The translations under genes and the position numbers were made by a program. From NCBI RefSeq assembly GCF_937123705.1, contig NZ_CAKZKO010000182.1, positions 1-32,450 of the forward strand: a DNA stretch of 32,450 nucleotides, given 5' to 3'. Under the pieces are notes generated by a model. That model was not told where the DNA came from. It did no database searches and saw only the letters and a program-made list of their open reading frames with translations. How positions within the stretch are numbered: position 1 is the first letter of the stretch; every line of letters begins with the position of its first letter. This document shows, piece after piece, positions 1 through 7,640 of the stretch. The DNA is from an uncultured Paraglaciecola sp. (lineage in GTDB: Bacteria > Pseudomonadota > Gammaproteobacteria > Enterobacterales > Alteromonadaceae).

Positions 1-1
1 A

Positions 2-457
2 GCACAAATTAGAAAAATTATCCCAGATGCTAAATATAAAGAAATCATCGTAACTCGTTTTGCTAACCGCTTGATGGAAGATGGTAAAAAAGCTGTAGTT
101 GAAAAAGCTATTTATAAGGCTTTTGATAATATAGAAAAAAAGCTAAAAAGAAGTCCAATTGAGATCTTTAAAGAGGCCCTTAATAATGTAACTCCTAGAA
201 TCGAAGTTAGATCTAGAAGAATCGGTGGAGCCACTTACCAAGTTCCAGTTGAGGTTCCTGCTAGAAGAGGCTCTGCACTTGCTCTTAAATGGTTAAAAAC
301 TGGTATTTCTAAGATTGGTGGCCGTAGTTTGGCTAAGAAAGTTGAAAACGCTATCCTTGAAGCTCTTGAAAATAAAGGTTGGGCAGTTAAAAAACGCGAA
401 GAAGTCTTTAAAATGGCTGAAGCTAATAAAGCTTTTGCTCACTTGGCTCGTTACTAG
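2..457 (+). CDS. rpsG: 30S ribosomal protein S7, 5' partial
   Basis: The frame is open from base 2, so the gene is cut by the window edge and the TTG at 71 is an internal Leu, not the start. Ribosomal protein S7 binds the 3' major domain of 16S rRNA and nucleates assembly of the small-subunit head. The S7 signature is clear: LMEDGKKAVVEKAIYKAF, then the basic stretch RSRRIGGATYQVPVEV and the C-terminus KREEVFKMAEANKAFAHLARY. About the first 10 residues are missing. The sequence is AT-rich and is not of gammaproteobacterial type; the host group is unclear (a candidate-phyla or other AT-rich lineage is possible). A housekeeping S7 gene with no rpsL or fusA neighbour, running straight into a Bacteroidota fragment, points to a joined molecule. 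The family call is very safe; the reason for its position here is inference. Confidence 0.93.
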   Translation, partial: AQIRKIIPDAKYKEIIVTRFANRLMEDGKKAVVEKAIYKAFDNIEKKLKRSPIEIFKEALNNVTPRIEVRSRRIGGATYQVPVEVPARRGSALALKWLKTGISKIGGRSLAKKVENAILEALENKGWAVKKREEVFKMAEANKAFAHLARY

Positions 458-2100
458 AAAAATAACTAATAAATATAATAAATATGAAAAAATAGAAATT
501 GATCTTAATAATATTACCGAAGAATTTATTTCTAAAGGTTGGTTAAAAAAGAATTTTCAGATAGTTTTAGATCATATAGATACCTCAGAAGTAAATGGTA
601 AACCTTACCTACCTATATTTTTAAGAGAAACTGCCTCTAAAATGTATTATCGTAAAAAACCAAAAACCTTAAAAGAAGTACAAAACGGTACTAAAATGAC
701 TGGCTTTGATGGTTATATTGATGACAGTGGAGTTTCTTTTATTTTGGATAAAATTTATCAAGACATTGACATCTATGACAATAATATTGATTTATTATCT
801 AATCAATTTACAAGTCCAATATCCCCTTTAGGTCCAACCATTTATAAATACTTTATAATTGATACTGTTGATATCAACGGACAAGAATGTGTTAATCTAG
901 CGTTTACACCAAGAAATAAAGCTGATTTTGCTTTTGTAGGAAATATGTACATTTTAAACGATTCTGTGTCGTATGCTGTTACAAAAGTATCTATGAATGT
1001 TGCTAAAGATATTAACTTAAATTTTGTAAAGGATTTACAATTGGACCAAGAATTTACACAGTATCATGATAGTATTTGGATGCTTTCAAAAGATAAATTA
1101 ATTATTGATTACAATCTTACCAGAAAAGGAAGAGGTATGTTTGGTAAAAAAACCATTCATTATGATGAATTTGTTTTTAATAAACCTGCTGATAAAAAAA
1201 TCTACAATAGGGTTGAAAAAATAATCTTAGAGGAGGATTTAAAAGAGAAAACGGATTCATTTTGGGTTGAAGCTAGACCTGATACCTTAACGGAACAAGA
1301 AGCTGGTGTTTATTTTATGATAGATAGTATTCAAAGAATACCGACATTTAAGAGGTTTGTGAGTGTTGCTTCGCTTTTAATTTCAGGATGGAAAACCGTT
1401 GGACCTGTTGAATTTGGTCCTCTCCCTGCTGTATTTAGTTTTAATGATGTAGAGGGTTTTCGTTTAAGAATGGGATTTAGAACTGTGCCTGCTTTTAACA
1501 AGAAAAATATGTTTGAAACTTATGGTGCTTATGGGTTTAATGATAAGGAATGGAAATACTTATTTGCATTTACTCACTCTTTTAATAAGAACTTTTTGAC
1601 AAATCCACAAAACAGAATCTTATTTTCTTACCAACATGAAACTATTTTTCCTGGGCAAGATTTACAGTTTTTAAATGATGACAACTTCCTATTATCTTTT
1701 AAACGAGGGCAGTCTGATCAGATGATATTTTTTGACTCGTATAAGGTAGATTATAATAAAGAGTATCACAGTGGAATTGCATTTAATATTATTGCAGAAA
1801 ACAAAAAGCAAGCACCTCTTGGTAGATTAAAGTTTGAAACAAATGATATTGGTCAAACACAAATAAGCTCAATAAATACTGACGCATTTGATATTAATTT
1901 AAGATTTGCACCAAACGAGCAATTTTATCAAGGAAAAAACTTTAGACTACCTATTCCAAATAAGTACCCGATTTTTAAATTAAACTATCGACAAGGAGTT
2001 AAAGGAGTTATTAATGGTGAATACCAATTTTCTAGAGTTGCAGGACAAGTATTTAAACGTTTTTACTTAGCTCAATTAGGTTTTACTGATATGGATGACG
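458..2100 (+). pseudogene. DUF5686-family outer-membrane protein, internal fragment (Bacteroidota)
   Basis: An open frame continues from upstream (about 315) but resembles a protein family only from about 461, at NKYNKYEKIEIDLNNI. It carries hallmarks of the Bacteroidota DUF5686 family: DTSEVNGKPYLPIFLRET, SPISPLGPTIYKYFIIDT, and a long C-terminal part rich in alternating aromatic residues typical of an outer-membrane barrel (FRLRMGFRTVPAFNKKNMFE). Both ends are missing: there is no signal peptide or N-terminal carboxypeptidase-D-like regulatory domain, and the barrel stops abruptly near 2095-2100, where plus-strand similarity gives way to the antisense of a methyltransferase gene. The frame runs on to 2183 only by chance. 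Family members are usually about 800 residues and about 545 are present. No promoter or ribosome binding site is seen at the left end. The family is confident; treating it as a chimeric insert is inference. Confidence 0.8.
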
Positions 2101-3307
2101 CTAATTTGATTAGTTTTGTGGGCTTAGGAGTGCTAAAGGGACTTTCTTTAATTAACTCATTTAATTCACGTTTCGCTTCTTGATTATGTCCAGCGTCTTG
2201 GTAGCTCCAAATCGTTGTTGGAACTCGTCCATCCTTGACTTCACTCAAAAAACTTTTGTATGCAGGGACATCATTTAAGCCGTTCTTTCCCCACCAAACT
2301 CTATCATCAGTCTGTTTTTGCTCATGAACTTCACGTGAGTAACGCCAAACACGACTTTCAAGTGGAAGAATAACCTTACCATCAGGTCTTGTTATAGGGT
2401 AAAAAAGGTTAGGTCTTTCTGATTTGGATTTATTGCAAGTTGAATCGGTTGATTTCCAAGAACCTCTTGGATCTTTATCAGGGTTTTTATACGCAGCATT
2501 TTGTTTTTCTGTTCTAGGTAATGGAATTGGTCTCCAGGTACTTTTGCTTTTTGCATATAAAAGTATATGGTCATGCATATCACTAAGGTAAGTCGCATCA
2601 TTTTGAGGAGAATACTTTTTCTGCCAAACAATGTTTGACACAAAATTCGCTTCACCAAAGATTTCATCACAAATAAGCTTAAGTTGACTTACTTCGTTAT
2701 CGTCTATTGAAATGAAAATTGCACCGTCTTCTTTTAAGAGTTCTTTCGCTATATAAAGGCGAGGATACATAAACGTTAACCAAGCACTGTGACTGCTAGA
2801 ACCTTTGTCTGTAAACTCTAAAATTCGTTCTGCTTCTTCAAGATCAACCCCTGCTAGTTCAGAAAGTTGTTCTTTAGTAAATTTTCGGTCATCGTGGTAA
2901 ACAAAATCGCCTGATCCAGTGTTGTAAGGAGGGTCGATATAGATCATCTTGACCTTCTCACTGTATGCGTTAACCATGTGTTTCAATACTTCAAGGTTAT
3001 CGCCTTTTATAAGCAGGTTTTTACTGTCTTTGTTCTGTTCTAACTGGTTATGTGCAACGTCTTCATTGATCAATGTTTTAGGAGGGAGGTTAGTCAATAG
3101 TCGAGCATAAGACTTACCAAGCCAATTTAACGTGTATGATTCTTTTGAAAGTTCAACTTCATTTGCATTAACAACTTCAAGCATCTTCTCTTGGATGAAG
3201 TTTCCTGACTTATCAAAGCATTGAGGGAAATGTTTTTTCAGGACTGCAAGCTGTTTGCTATTCACTGTCTCGATGTTCGAATAAAGTGTTTCTTCTTTGA
3301 TTGTCAT
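2072..3307 (-). CDS. Type III restriction-modification DNA methyltransferase (Mod), C-terminally truncated
   Basis: This encodes a beta-class N6-adenine methyltransferase of the type III Mod family, the subunit that recognises and methylates the target. The N-terminal region (residues about 1-100) is followed by LIKGDNLEVLKHM and the catalytic motif IV DPPYNTG at residues 125-131. A target-recognition region ends in SYQDAGHNQEAKRELNEL and the conserved STPKPTKLIK. Intact proteins then continue into the SAM-binding motif (D-x-F-A-G-S-G-T-T). Here the frame instead reads a short unrelated tail and stops at 2072, because the DUF5686 fragment begins near 2100-2115. The enzyme as written lacks its cofactor site and would be inactive, and no Res subunit is visible. 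The start ATG at 3307 has only a weak ribosome binding site. The break is probably a sequence joint rather than a natural deletion. Confidence 0.85.
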   Translation of the reverse strand: MTIKEETLYSNIETVNSKQLAVLKKHFPQCFDKSGNFIQEKMLEVVNANEVELSKESYTLNWLGKSYARLLTNLPPKTLINEDVAHNQLEQNKDSKNLLIKGDNLEVLKHMVNAYSEKVKMIYIDPPYNTGSGDFVYHDDRKFTKEQLSELAGVDLEEAERILEFTDKGSSSHSAWLTFMYPRLYIAKELLKEDGAIFISIDDNEVSQLKLICDEIFGEANFVSNIVWQKKYSPQNDATYLSDMHDHILLYAKSKSTWRPIPLPRTEKQNAAYKNPDKDPRGSWKSTDSTCNKSKSERPNLFYPITRPDGKVILPLESRVWRYSREVHEQKQTDDRVWWGKNGLNDVPAYKSFLSEVKDGRVPTTIWSYQDAGHNQEAKRELNELIKESPFSTPKPTKLIKLASSISVKPN

Positions 3308-3351
3308 TTTGTGTATCCGAATTTGTTTTCTTGATTTAGATAATACTGATT

Positions 3352-3636
3352 TTATTCTGCGTCAGTTTTTTCAGTAATTTTGATTGATGCTTCAGTTAGA
3401 CCTATACGCAACAACTCAGCTAAAGCCCCGTCTAAACTTTTGAAAATACGCGGCTCATAAGGCTGTCTAGAGCTACTTAACACCAATGGTTCACCATTCC
3501 ATTCAGAACCATCGAAAATGACTGTGTATGCGCTTTTCATACCTGAAATTTGTGCGTGGTCGATAATCCCACTTTTGACTCTCTCTTTAGCCATAGAGCT
3601 AAGTATGCAGTTGCCACTGTTTATACCTGAAATCAT
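3352..3636 (-). CDS. Hypothetical protein, about 94 aa
   Basis: I do not recognise this protein. It is a small soluble polypeptide with a basic N-terminal part (MAKERVKSG) and a compact C-terminal half containing IFDGSEWNGEPLVLSS and FKSLDGALAELLRIGLTEASIKI, which looks like a short alpha/beta fold. The GTG at 3645 is possible, but the ATG at 3636 is preferred; an internal ATG before AKERVKSG is a third option. It lies 44 bases upstream of the Mod gene on the same strand and could be cotranscribed with it. No membrane segment or signal peptide is seen. Confidence 0.5.
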   Translation of the reverse strand: MISGINSGNCILSSMAKERVKSGIIDHAQISGMKSAYTVIFDGSEWNGEPLVLSSSRQPYEPRIFKSLDGALAELLRIGLTEASIKITEKTDAE

Positions 3637-3819
3637 GATAATCACCCACTATCCGTTTTTGTCACAATATCAAATATCGTTCCGAAGGTGGAGTTTTGTT
3701 ATCAAAAATTAGATGTGTGGATAGTTATTCACTTTTATCAGTCTAGAAAGGCTTCAAAAAGTACAATGAGGGTGAGATGTGAAGCCGATAATGGGGCAAA
3801 AAATGTGCTGACTCTTAAT

Positions 3820-3999
3820 TTAACCCGTACATTCACCAAAAGCGACAAAAATGATAATTTCTTTAGATTGATATAAATCATGCCATGCCGGAGGAAGTAC
3901 TGGTAACACATTTAATGTAGCCCTTGTTAGCTTTTTAAAGTCAACCTGTACAGTTTTCACCTGGATCGATGAGCTCGTAATTTGAACATTATTTATCAT
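3820..3999 (-). CDS. Hypothetical small protein, 59 aa
   Basis: I do not recognise this short minus-strand gene. It starts at the ATG at 3999, with AGAG seven bases upstream; a GTG two codons earlier is less likely. It begins only 9 bases after the stop codon of the 244-aa gene that precedes it, so it is probably translated from the same message. The protein has a beta-rich N-terminal half (VQITSSSIQVKTVQVDF) and a C-terminus with one Cys. The gap 3646-3819 holds no gene that I can support. Confidence 0.4.
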   Translation of the reverse strand: MINNVQITSSSIQVKTVQVDFKKLTRATLNVLPVLPPAWHDLYQSKEIIIFVAFGECTG

Positions 4000-4008
4000 A
4001 TGCACACT

Positions 4009-4743
4009 CTAGTTTTGAGGTTGTATGTACCGTTCAAACACAGTTACTAAAACTCTGTTACCTTTATCATCAATTACAACTAGATATGTAAAAGTTGAAG
4101 TTGGGTGCGACCATGCTTCTACATTATCTGAACGTCCATACCTTCTTTCTTTATGCGCTAGTATTTTAGCATCTAAAGGTTGAATGCGAAGTTCTGGGTG
4201 CATTAGCCTTTTAGTTAATGATGCCCAGGGTTTTTTTGGGCAGCCAGAAGAAATTCGCTCTTCATATTGCTCTACAGCATGTTGCGTTACCCTTACGGCA
4301 CCCATAGCAGGTGTGATTATTTCAGCATATTCTTGAGTGCGAATATCTTTGCCTTCGTCTATTAATAAAGGTAAAAAATCTTCTTTATTTGCCATAAACT
4401 CAAGCTTTTGACTTACTTCGATGGTTACTCCTTTCATTCTACTAAGCAAAAAACTTGAATATTGCACTGCAAATTTTTTGGTTGATTTACCAAGGGCTAG
4501 CTTTTTAATTGCACCTTTTGATACTATCAGTTTGTATCCCCCCCCGCTGCCGGGGGCCCTGTCAAAAATCTTCTTATCAAAAAGCAGAAATTGTATTGCT
4601 ATTAACTCCCCGATAAGAGCAGAGTCTTCAGAGGGTGAGCGCAAATTGATATTGATAATACCTTTGTTTTTAGTGCCTACACGCCAATAAACACGAGCTT
4701 TTGAGTCTGTAATTCGCTCTGATACTGTTGTTAAAGTCATCAT
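4009..4743 (-). CDS. Hypothetical protein, 244 aa
   Basis: I do not recognise the family. The ribosome binding site AAGGAG lies seven bases before the first of two ATG codons. The N-terminal half contains a Gly-rich loop (APGSGGGYK) followed by Lys-rich helices. The C-terminal third has TQHAVEQYEERI and, near the end, FTYLVVIDDKGNRVLVTVFERY, a His/Glu-Arg plus beta-hairpin pattern seen in small nuclease-like or toxin-like domains of mobile elements. That resemblance is loose and not a function call. The DNA encoding the Gly-rich loop (about 4540-4558) is a run of C and G unlike its AT-rich surroundings. The 108 bases upstream contain a GCGG/CCGC hairpin but no obvious promoter. Confidence 0.6.
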   Translation of the reverse strand: MMTLTTVSERITDSKARVYWRVGTKNKGIININLRSPSEDSALIGELIAIQFLLFDKKIFDRAPGSGGGYKLIVSKGAIKKLALGKSTKKFAVQYSSFLLSRMKGVTIEVSQKLEFMANKEDFLPLLIDEGKDIRTQEYAEIITPAMGAVRVTQHAVEQYEERISSGCPKKPWASLTKRLMHPELRIQPLDAKILAHKERRYGRSDNVEAWSHPTSTFTYLVVIDDKGNRVLVTVFERYIQPQN

Positions 4744-4851
4744 AGTTATTCTCCTTTTGTTTGTAGGTTATTGCAGCGGCTTTCCGCCTGGATACCCTTT
4801 AATGTGAATACAGGTTATCACACTTTAAAATAATGCAAGCTCACTTGGGTG

Positions 4852-5103
4852 TTATTTCCTTCTAGTGTACCAATCTCTGCTCTTTACCCCTCTTCGCTGA
4901 CCATTTTCACAATAAACCCCCATACTTCCTGATAACCAAGAGCGATGTAATTTTGTTTTGGCAAATAAACACCTTAAAGTACGTGGTAAAGAGTGTTTTT
5001 TGTAGCCAAAAAGATAGAACTCACGATATATATAACTCACCATGTAATCCCAGTTTTTACTAATCATATTAATCATTCCCATTAGTTCGCTATTTATCAA
5101 CAA
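4852..5103 (-). CDS. Possible small basic protein, up to 83 aa
   Basis: This open frame is not recognised. The longest version starts with TTG; an ATG seven codons in is more credible but has a poor ribosome binding site. The product would be very basic and aromatic (YIYREFYLFGYKKHSLPRT near the middle, RRGVKSRDWYTRRK at the end) with two Cys residues. It is bounded upstream by the repeat-rich region 5132-5295, which might control it. It could equally be a non-coding stretch, so the call is weak. Confidence 0.3.
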   Translation of the reverse strand: MLINSELMGMINMISKNWDYMVSYIYREFYLFGYKKHSLPRTLRCLFAKTKLHRSWLSGSMGVYCENGQRRGVKSRDWYTRRK

Positions 5104-5131
5104 CCAAATTTAGTTGCGATGAAATGTAGCC

Positions 5132-5295
5132 CTGCAATAAAGTTTCATACTGAATTGGGCTGTATGATCTGTGTTTTGGTTTGTAAATTTGAAGCTGGGA
5201 AATAAAGATTCATACTGGATTTAGGTAGCAGCTTATATTCGTACTTATATTGCTTAGGATGATACTTTATTGTTCGGGGTGAAACTCTATTGTTC
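5132..5295. repeat. Iteron-like 20-bp repeats, four copies (two in each orientation)
   Basis: The 20-mer core AGTATGAAACTTTATTGYYC occurs four times. Two copies face the minus strand (about 5132-5151 and 5197-5216, 65 bases apart). Two face the plus strand at exactly 20-base spacing (5256-5275 and 5276-5295). The most conserved part is the 11-base GAAACTTTATT with one or two changes per copy. Three further related copies lie at 6240-6291, on the other side of the NYN gene. Regular 20-base phasing suggests a protein-binding array such as plasmid iterons, a partition site or an operator. Confidence 0.6.
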
Positions 5296-5330
5296 ACCCA
5301 CAATCTATCACACAACGCAAAGACAGCACA

Positions 5331-6053
5331 TCATTTTTGTTTGCTAGCCTTTGTGATCAACTGAAACTCCATACCAGAACGTTTAATGTTACGGGTTCTA
5401 TAGCGCGTTGGATACTTATCAAAAAAGTCAGACAACTTTTTTAAACCGTAATTTCTAGTGTCAAAATCTGGCTTCAATCTCTTCAAATACTTACCAATTT
5501 CAGCTAGTTTTGCCCACCCCGATTCATCTCTATAATTTTGCCAAGCTTGATGCATTAATCGCCATAATTCGCGATCAGCGTCTTGGTTAGAGCTTGATTG
5601 TGCCTCTTCAAGAACAACATAAGCATTTAAGTTTTCGATAGCTACAAAGTCGTCACAAGCGTTTTTAAATGAAGTAGGAGTCATTGCTTTTCCAACACCG
5701 ATGACGTGTATCTCCGATTCTCTTAGCCTTGTGGCAAGGCTTGTAAAGTCACTATCACTGGAAATCAAAGCAAAAGCATCAAACCTTTGGCTGTATAAGA
5801 GATCCATTGCGTCAATAATCATTAACGAGTCTGTCGAGTTTTTTCCAGATGTGTAGGCGAACTGCTGTTTTGCTTGAATTGCTAGCTCATTCAGAGGCTG
5901 CTTCCAGTTTTTCAGTTGTTCAGCAGAAAAATCACCGTAAGCACGTTTAACGATGATCTGCCCAAAACTAGATAGCTCTTCAATAATCAGGTTTAGCTTT
6001 GAGTGTGGAGTGTTTTCTGAATCAATTAGTACAGCGATTTTTCTGTTGCCCAT
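5331..6053 (-). CDS. NYN (PIN-like) ribonuclease-type domain plus OST-HTH/LOTUS domain protein
   Basis: The N-terminal domain (residues 1-145) is a NYN/LabA-type PIN-like fold. It begins KIAVLIDSEN and keeps the expected acidic residues at D11, D75 and D100/D102 (LISSDSDF), which in this family coordinate a metal for RNA cleavage. A short linker leads to a C-terminal winged-helix OST-HTH (LOTUS) domain at about 163-235 (WAKLAEIGKYLKRLKPDFD, YGLKKLSDFFDKYP), which in relatives binds RNA. Proteins of this architecture are widespread in bacteria and are presumed to act in RNA processing or in defence, but no specific substrate is known. The gene stands alone, flanked on both sides by related 20-bp repeats. 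The start ATG at 6053 has only a weak ribosome binding site. The domain calls are firm; the role is open. Confidence 0.88.
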   Translation of the reverse strand: MGNRKIAVLIDSENTPHSKLNLIIEELSSFGQIIVKRAYGDFSAEQLKNWKQPLNELAIQAKQQFAYTSGKNSTDSLMIIDAMDLLYSQRFDAFALISSDSDFTSLATRLRESEIHVIGVGKAMTPTSFKNACDDFVAIENLNAYVVLEEAQSSSNQDADRELWRLMHQAWQNYRDESGWAKLAEIGKYLKRLKPDFDTRNYGLKKLSDFFDKYPTRYRTRNIKRSGMEFQLITKASKQK

Positions 6054-6201
6054 AATCCGTGCTTGGTCATCTTTATGTGGTTAGTTGCATTATATAGGCA
6101 TTAGTAAGAATTGTTCAAATGAGAGTACTCAGCAATGTTATGAGTAACAACTCTAAGTAGAAAAGGGGCAGAACTTTCTTAGAGCCATAAGATCCGTAAT
6201 C

Positions 6202-6237
6202 AAAAAAGGCAGCGTACCGATTGGAGAACGCCGCCTT
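6202..6237 (-). terminator. Rho-independent terminator, minus strand
   Basis: Read on the minus strand, AAGGCGGCG pairs with CGCTGCCTT across a 14-base loop and is followed by six T. It lies 130-165 bases beyond another terminator (6366-6387), so the stretch between them may be a separate short transcript or a second-chance stop. Confidence 0.6.
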
Positions 6238-6239
6238 AT

Positions 6240-6291
6240 AGTATGACACTTTAATACTTAGTATGAATCTCTATTACTTGGTAACTTTATT
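6240..6291. repeat. Iteron-like 20-bp repeats, three tandem copies
   Basis: Two good copies (6240-6259 and 6260-6279, beginning AGTATGACACTTTAATACTT and AGTATGAATCTCTATTACTT) and a degenerate third from about 6280 (GGTAACTTTATT) run at 20-base spacing. They match the repeats at 5132-5295 and face the same way as the 5256-5295 pair. The rest of the 6054-6405 gap holds two terminators and no gene that I can support. Confidence 0.6.
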
Positions 6292-6365
6292 CTACTCACA
6301 CATGAAAGCCTTACTTAACAAACCTAATAATTGAAGTGTAATTATTTGATAAAAAATAGTGAAAT

Positions 6366-6387
6366 AAAAAGCACCCGAGGGTGCTTT
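6366..6387 (-). terminator. Rho-independent terminator after the 75-aa gene
   Basis: The palindrome AAAGCACCCGAGGGTGCTTT forms an 8-9 bp stem with a tiny loop. On the minus strand it is followed by a T-run (T5 A T3). It ends the transcript that comes down through 6406-6633. Confidence 0.8.
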
Positions 6388-6405
6388 CTAATGGGTAATA
6401 CCTTG

Positions 6406-6633
6406 TTAGTTTAAAATATTACTTTCTGATTTCAATATGTCTATCGGTTGTACTGCTTCATAAGAAATAATTTCTACTTCAAAAATATGTGTTTCAATAT
6501 CTTTCACTGTTGCATCTTCACCGAGCCAATTACTAACTTGCTCAAATGTTAAGCTGCTTCTATGTTCATCATTTATAGCTGTTACAAGCTTTTCAATAGC
6601 TTGATTGCGATCTAATCGTTTATTGGTTTCCAT
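6406..6633 (-). CDS. Hypothetical protein, 75 aa
   Basis: This is an unrecognised small acidic protein with a predicted helical N-terminal half (RLDRNQAIEKLVTAINDEH) and NWLGEDATVKDIETHIFEVE in the middle, suggesting a small helical domain. It has no membrane segment. The start ATG at 6633 follows AGGAGC at a good distance. It is the last gene before a strong terminator, and its leader (6634-6685) is one of the switch-type leaders that recur in this element. The upstream neighbour's stop codon lies two bases before the leader stem. Confidence 0.65.
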   Translation of the reverse strand: METNKRLDRNQAIEKLVTAINDEHRSSLTFEQVSNWLGEDATVKDIETHIFEVEIISYEAVQPIDILKSESNILN

Positions 6634-6685
6634 AATATGCTCCTGATTACAAAGGAAAGCTCCCCATAGGCGCTTGCCCTTTGGG
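6634..6685 (-). promoter_or_regulatory. Switch-type leader of the 75-aa gene
   Basis: In sense orientation, CCCA and GGGC pair with GCCT and TGGG around the loop AAGC. The downstream segment GCTTTCC can pair with the loop side (GGCAAGC, 6 of 7). The same segment, as GCT-TT-CCT, can instead pair with AGGAGC, the ribosome binding site. The two pairings exclude each other. The stem begins two bases after the stop codon of the preceding gene. Confidence 0.5.
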
Positions 6686-6687
6686 TT

Positions 6688-6882
6688 TTATAATGTTCCG
6701 TTAAATATAGATCCAACTGGCTTTTGGATATTAGTAATATAAGACCTAACACGAACCTGAGGACTCTCAAGTAAATGCAAAGCCCCAAGCTCTTTAAGTC
6801 GCTTGGTAAGTGCGTATTTCGTATTTTCCCGTACTAATATCGTTTTATTTTGTATTAATTCAATAAAATTAATCTTATCCAT
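6688..6882 (-). CDS. Hypothetical protein, 64 aa
   Basis: This unrecognised small basic protein has a helical N-terminal part (INFIELIQNKTILV, YALTKRLKELGALHLL) that resembles a short DNA-binding or protein-interaction helix pair, but no helix-turn-helix can be claimed. The ribosome binding site TAGGAG stands seven bases before the ATG. The 69-base leader (6883-6951) contains a CAAACC/GGGTTG hairpin, and an upstream CTAAAG could pair with CTTTAG next to the ribosome binding site, a weaker version of the switch leaders seen elsewhere. It sits in a series of small same-strand genes. Confidence 0.6.
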   Translation of the reverse strand: MDKINFIELIQNKTILVRENTKYALTKRLKELGALHLLESPQVRVRSYITNIQKPVGSIFNGTL

Positions 6883-6951
6883 TGTTTACTCCTAAAGATA
6901 ATAAGAGCTACAACCCAGGTAGAGTGGTTTGCAGCCCTTTAGTTTTTGTTA

Positions 6952-7152
6952 CTAAGAGAAAGATTTGATTTCTTCACTTAGGTATTGAATTTGTTTCGTA
7001 TTTTGATCGATTAACAAGCTGATTTCATGCTGATAATCATCTGAAACATTTTTAGTTTCCAATGCTGAGATAAGTTTAGAATTACATTCTTCCAAGAATG
7101 TTTTCATTTTTTTACTTAGCGCTAGATCTTGCTTTTGTCTTAAGTTCATCAT
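6952..7152 (-). CDS. Hypothetical protein, 66 aa, all-helical
   Basis: The sequence is unrecognised. It is Lys/Gln/Ser-rich and looks almost entirely helical, with possible coiled-coil heptads (LRQKQDLALSKKMKTFLEEC, LISALETKNVSD). It has one Cys and no membrane segment. Two adjacent ATG codons are available; the GTGGA upstream is a modest ribosome binding site. The gene begins 35 bases after the stop of the 116-aa gene and is probably cotranscribed. Its short leader lacks the clear alternative pairing found in most neighbours. Confidence 0.55.
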   Translation of the reverse strand: MMNLRQKQDLALSKKMKTFLEECNSKLISALETKNVSDDYQHEISLLIDQNTKQIQYLSEEIKSFS

Positions 7153-7187
7153 ATTTATTCCACTATAAAGTTAAACGCAATGGCGCT

Positions 7188-7538
7188 TCATCGGAAGGCC
7201 AACTCATTTGAGTTGATAACTTCGATAAACCGGTTATCAGCATAAAAACCAACACTAAAATCTTTCGGTTTTAGTGATATGTAATAAATAATCGAACTCT
7301 TATCAAAAGCTTCAATATGCCTTGCCAGATGTTTTAGGGTAAGGTCATCCTCAGCCATCTCTTCGTCTGACATACAACAAAGCAGTATTGAACTCTCAAT
7401 GAATATTTCTTCCCCACTTATAAAGGCCATCTCAGGTCGCGTAACAAGGGGGGCGTCACCAAAACAGCAAATCTGGCTTTCAACAATTTCAGATAGCATT
7501 TCAGCTGTCATTGGTGCTTTTATATTTTCAATTAACAT
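7188..7538 (-). CDS. Hypothetical protein, 116 aa
   Basis: I do not recognise this acidic, soluble protein. It has a Cys pair in the first third (QICCFGDAP) and a second pair later (LLCCMSDEEMAEDDL), possibly redox-active or metal-binding, but no known motif fits. The C-terminal half reads as alternating strands (SIIYYISLKPKDFSVGFYADN). The start ATG at 7538 is preceded by AGAGGAAG. It lies 102 bases downstream of the primase gene, and that gap is filled by its own switch-type leader. Confidence 0.6.
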   Translation of the reverse strand: MLIENIKAPMTAEMLSEIVESQICCFGDAPLVTRPEMAFISGEEIFIESSILLCCMSDEEMAEDDLTLKHLARHIEAFDKSSIIYYISLKPKDFSVGFYADNRFIEVINSNELAFR

Positions 7539-7599
7539 GGGTTCTTCCTCTGTGTAAATCAGGAGAAATTAACTACTAGGTGTGCAGTTAATTTCCCCC
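7539..7599 (-). promoter_or_regulatory. Switch-type leader, strand-exchange form
   Basis: In sense orientation GAAATTAACT pairs perfectly with AGTTAATTTC (10 bp). The descending arm and the bases after it (TTTCTCCT) can instead pair with AGGAAGAA, which carries the ribosome binding site, with a one-base bulge. Upstream hairpin and blocked start are therefore mutually exclusive. No loop pseudoknot is evident here. Confidence 0.45.
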
Positions 7600-7640
7600 A
7601 AAAATCATTATGTGAATTACTGAGATCAATTTGAAACATT

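Noticed and set aside
315..457. Upstream extension of the DUF5686 frame overlapping the S7 gene
   Set aside because: It is out of frame with a well-conserved S7 sequence and has no similarity to DUF5686; the frame is open by chance.
2392..2670. 92-aa minus-strand frame inside the Mod gene
   Set aside because: It lies in another frame of a clearly conserved methyltransferase.
3688..3876. Plus-strand frame of 62 aa
   Set aside because: No ribosome binding site, unlikely composition, and it overlaps a better minus-strand candidate.
5132..6291. CRISPR array
   Set aside because: Repeats are short, degenerate, abut one another without spacers and occur in both orientations; no cas genes are present.
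6054..6405. A small RNA gene between the two minus-strand terminators
   Set aside because: Only the two terminators support it; no clear promoter is visible, so it is not annotated.
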